DNA of 8,201 nucleotides, taken from CAYUCY01 sp964443525 (lineage in GTDB: Bacteria > Pseudomonadota > Alphaproteobacteria > Caedimonadales > Caedimonadaceae). Within the stretch, counting starts at the first letter, position 1. Each line of letters starts with the position of its first letter. The translations under genes were made by a program, and so were the position numbers. A model generated the notes under the pieces. The model searched no databases, was not told where the DNA came from, and saw nothing but the letters and a program-made list of their open reading frames with translations. This document shows, in pieces, positions 6,179 through 8,201 of the stretch. The stretch spans positions 1-8,201 of the forward strand of contig CAYUCY010000065.1 in assembly GCA_964443525.1 (NCBI GenBank). Direction: 5' to 3'.

Positions 6179-7423
6179 TAACCCGTCCCTCTGATAATGT
6201 CAACAGGATTCAAGGCAGCCGCTTTTCTTGCAGGCAGGTAGGAAGCCAGAATGGTTGAGCCAAAAGCAAAAAGAGCGCTGATGACATATTGCCAAAAAGA
6301 CCTGTACATGATGAGACCTCGTGTCTGGATAAAGAGTTGGGCTCCTTCGAGATTAACGGGATAGGAGGCGAGGAGCTCCGTTAGNNNNNNNNNNCCCGAA
6401 AAGAACACCGATGAGGCCTACGATGATGCCTTGATAGACGAAGATTCCGGCAATATCTTTGCGTGAAAATCCCATAGAGAGCAGGATGGCGATATCCTTT
6501 ACTTTCTCATTTACGATTGTTGAAATGATGTTGTAAATGCCGAACCCTGCCACTAAGAGAATCACCGAAATCGTCGAATACATCACAATTTTCTGAATTA
6601 CGAACACGCCGAAGATGCCGCTGTTAATTTCTTGCCAGGATTCGGTGCGATAATCGAAGACATTTTCAATTTCTGCTGCATACTTTTCCGCATCATCGAC
6701 TTTATCCAGACGAATTCGGATTTCATTGATCGTATTTTCTTTTTTTTCAAGAATCTGAACTTTTTTCAATAGGGCATAACTTTCGTTCTGATCCAGGGAT
6801 GTAATACCTGTTCTAAAGATGCCGACGACCTTCATGGATAAAATGGACCCTACCGAAGAAACAACGCTGAGTCTGGATCCCATCCTAGCCCCTAACTTGG
6901 CTGCGAGACCTTTGCCGATGATGATTCCATTGGATTCTGTTAAAAGGTTATCAAAAGAACCCGAGAGAAGATTTTTTTCAATGGTACTCGCTTCCTTTTC
7001 AAGAAGAGGTTCTACACCGTTTAAACGCGTCGGAACGTCTTTTCCACCGTATCTTAGGAAGGACTGGCCAACAAGAACGGGTGAGACATGAAAACCCGGT
7101 TTCTTTTGAAGATGGTTACTGATTTGATCGGCATGGCGAATTCCTCGGACTTCTTCTTTCGGCTTGAGTCCTCTGATTTCAACGGGAGTAGAGGGGTAAA
7201 GACGGGTTACAGGTTGTTCGGGCGCTTGCCTGAACTCATCTCTCATTACAATGTGCGGCGAGACGTCGATCACTTGTTGAATAAAATATTCCTGAAGTCC
7301 TTTCAGCATAGAAAAGAGAGCAATAAAAAAGGCAACACCGAAGGTAACGCCGAGGATGGAAATAACGGCTTGTTTCTTTCGACTCATGAGATACGCGACG
7401 GAGAGGGAAGGGACCAGACGCAT
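6178..7423 (-). CDS. MacB/LolC-type (FtsX-fold) ABC transporter permease, interrupted by an assembly gap
   Basis: 343 residues lie before the gap and 68 after it, so the protein is probably slightly over 411 residues, normal for the family. An N-terminal helix TM1 (about 19-40) is followed by a large periplasmic domain (about 41-275), TM2 (about 278-303), the cytoplasmic coupling helix with EKVKDIAILLSMGFSRKDI (306-324), TM3 running into the gap (from about 325) and TM4 in the last part. It ends with LPARKAAALNPVDIIRG, the typical C-terminal motif of MacB/LolC/LolE permeases. Such proteins do not move substrate through the membrane; they use ATP-driven movement of the periplasmic domain to push substrate outward. 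The frame after the gap differs from that before, but the ten N are a placeholder, so this is not evidence of a frameshift. GGGAGAGGA (7426-7434) precedes the ATG. The gene starts ten bases after the adaptor stop. Confidence 0.92.
6385..6394. other. Assembly gap (ten N) inside the permease gene
   Basis: Ten N between a GGG codon (Gly343) and a CTA codon. Both flanks translate cleanly as family sequence only if the true gap is a multiple of three bases. About four to seven residues of TM3 seem to be missing, judged by eye. Confidence 0.97.
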
Positions 7424-7433
7424 CTTCCTCTCC

Positions 7434-8201
7434 CTATGAGATCAACTTAGGATAACGCGTGGGGCTTTTGACCACTTCGTCTTTCAAGGTGAGGCCCGAA
7501 ACAATCTCGATAAAATCTGGGGATTCAATACCCGGCTTAACTTGGATCGGAAAAGGTTTTCCGTCTTCCATACGCCAGACCTTTCCTCGGTGCAAGGCTG
7601 TGGAAGGAATCAAGAGGGTGACGGGAACTTCACGAATGATGATATTCACTTCAACGGTCATTCCGATTCGTAAAAGAGTTTCGTCAGGCAAGGCCACCCT
7701 TATCCTAAAACTCTTATTGATCGGGTCTCCTTTAGGTGTGATCTCGCTTACTGTGCCCGCAAAGCTTTCATTCGGAAAAGCGTCGGACTTAATGAGGACT
7801 TTTTGTCCCACCTGAACCAGGGGAATATCCTCTTCATCCACATCTGCGGTAATCCGAAGAGGTGTGCTCTTCCCTACCCAAAAGAGAATATCTCCGGGTT
7901 TTACATATTCTCCCATCTCTACATCCCGACGCAAAAGCGTTCCTGAAAGAGGGGAGCGCACTTGAAGGCGTTTTAAGAGATTTTCTTGAGAGAGAAGCTG
8001 AGCCTCCGTTTCCTTGAACTCACTCTCTCTGAGCTCGAGGGCTTGTTGGGACGTAAAATCTTGTTTTCTAAGTTTTCTTTCTCGTTCAAGTTCGTTTTTG
8101 AGATAGGCAAGCCTTGATCTAATTTCACGATAACGTGCTTGCTCCACTCGGTCATCCAGCTGAGCCAGCAATTGATTTTCTTGGACGGGAGCGTTTTCAT
8201 C
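7434..8201 (-). CDS. HlyD/MacA-family periplasmic adaptor (membrane fusion protein), N-terminus missing
   Basis: 255 residues are visible, and the frame is open to the right window edge. The fragment begins inside the first lipoyl half (ENQLLAQLD). An alpha-hairpin (about 18-75) follows, whose turn holds R40, L44 and S51 in an R-x3-L-x6-S spacing. Next come the second lipoyl half (VRSPLSGTLL through GEYVKPGDILFWVG), a beta-barrel region (TADVDEEDIPLVQVGQKVLIK through RIGMTVEV) and a membrane-proximal C-terminal part. This is the domain order of AcrA/MacA-type adaptors, which sit in the periplasm anchored to the inner membrane and bridge the inner-membrane pump to an outer-membrane channel. 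A TTG at 8171 could be mistaken for a start, but it lies inside the lipoyl domain; the true start and any signal or membrane anchor lie beyond 8201. It precedes the permease by ten bases and is co-transcribed with it and the ATPase. Confidence 0.93.
   Translation of the reverse strand, partial: DENAPVQENQLLAQLDDRVEQARYREIRSRLAYLKNELERERKLRKQDFTSQQALELRESEFKETEAQLLSQENLLKRLQVRSPLSGTLLRRDVEMGEYVKPGDILFWVGKSTPLRITADVDEEDIPLVQVGQKVLIKSDAFPNESFAGTVSEITPKGDPINKSFRIRVALPDETLLRIGMTVEVNIIIREVPVTLLIPSTALHRGKVWRMEDGKPFPIQVKPGIESPDFIEIVSGLTLKDEVVKSPTRYPKLIS

Noticed and set aside
6178..6408. Separate 76-residue gene or broken permease pseudogene
   Set aside because: The split coincides exactly with the ten-N placeholder, and both sides are good permease sequence, so it is one gene with an unsequenced piece.
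5486..7423. Naming the transporter lolC/lolD
   Set aside because: An adaptor gene heads the same operon and only one permease gene is present, which fits a tripartite exporter better than LolCDE.
7088..7450. 120-codon plus-strand frame opposite the permease
   Set aside because: Antisense to well-conserved permease sequence, with no recognisable protein features.
8169..8171. TTG as the start codon of the adaptor
   Set aside because: The frame stays open to the window edge, and the ten residues before it (to ENQ) continue the lipoyl domain, so the protein starts outside the window.

Overview
The window looks like a chromosomal segment of an alphaproteobacterium with moderate to low GC (mid-40s percent by eye). 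The lineage call rests on three things: a recognisable FliX, a flagellar regulator known from alphaproteobacteria; a DksA whose zinc-finger cysteines are mostly replaced, as in alphaproteobacterial DksA; and the divergent fliX / flgI layout known from Caulobacter. I cannot name a genus. Two runs of exactly ten N (2603-2612 and 6385-6394) show that this is a scaffolded draft assembly. Both fall inside genes.

Positions 1-4345 (minus strand) hold a compact flagellar operon read right to left: flgI (P-ring), flgJ (rod-binding domain only), a FlgN/FlbY-like small coiled-coil protein, flgK (first hook-filament junction protein) and flgL (second junction protein, cut off by the left window edge). 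The first three genes are joined by ATGA overlaps. The flgK ribosome binding site overlaps the stop codon of the gene before it, and flgL follows flgK by 19 bases. No internal terminator is visible. A strong sigma-54 promoter match (GG-N10-GC type) lies 34-52 bases before the flgI start codon and would drive the whole unit.

Positions 4346-4511 are a divergent intergenic region. To its right, on the plus strand, are fliX (4512-4952) and dksA (5016-5474). The 63 bases between these two are very AT-rich and carry a tandem 16-base repeat that duplicates a perfect TATAAT box just before dksA. In Caulobacter, FliX works with the sigma-54 activator FlbD, so the regulator gene here lies next to a promoter of the class it controls.

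Positions 5486-8201 (minus strand) hold a separate, convergent three-gene operon: a HlyD/MacA-type periplasmic adaptor (its beginning lies beyond the right edge), a MacB/LolC-type four-helix permease (broken by an assembly gap, not by a real frameshift) and a LolD/MacB-type ATPase. The adaptor carries an R-x3-L-x6-S arrangement at its coiled-coil hairpin tip. This matches the motif that adaptors use to dock TolC-type channels, so I read the operon as a tripartite exporter rather than the lipoprotein-sorting LolCDE complex.

No RNA gene, CRISPR array, mobile element or attachment site was found. Most of the window is ordinary core flagellar and export machinery. The points worth a second look are regulatory: the flgI-fliX-dksA region, a possible 20-codon leader overlapping fliX, and the zinc-less DksA.
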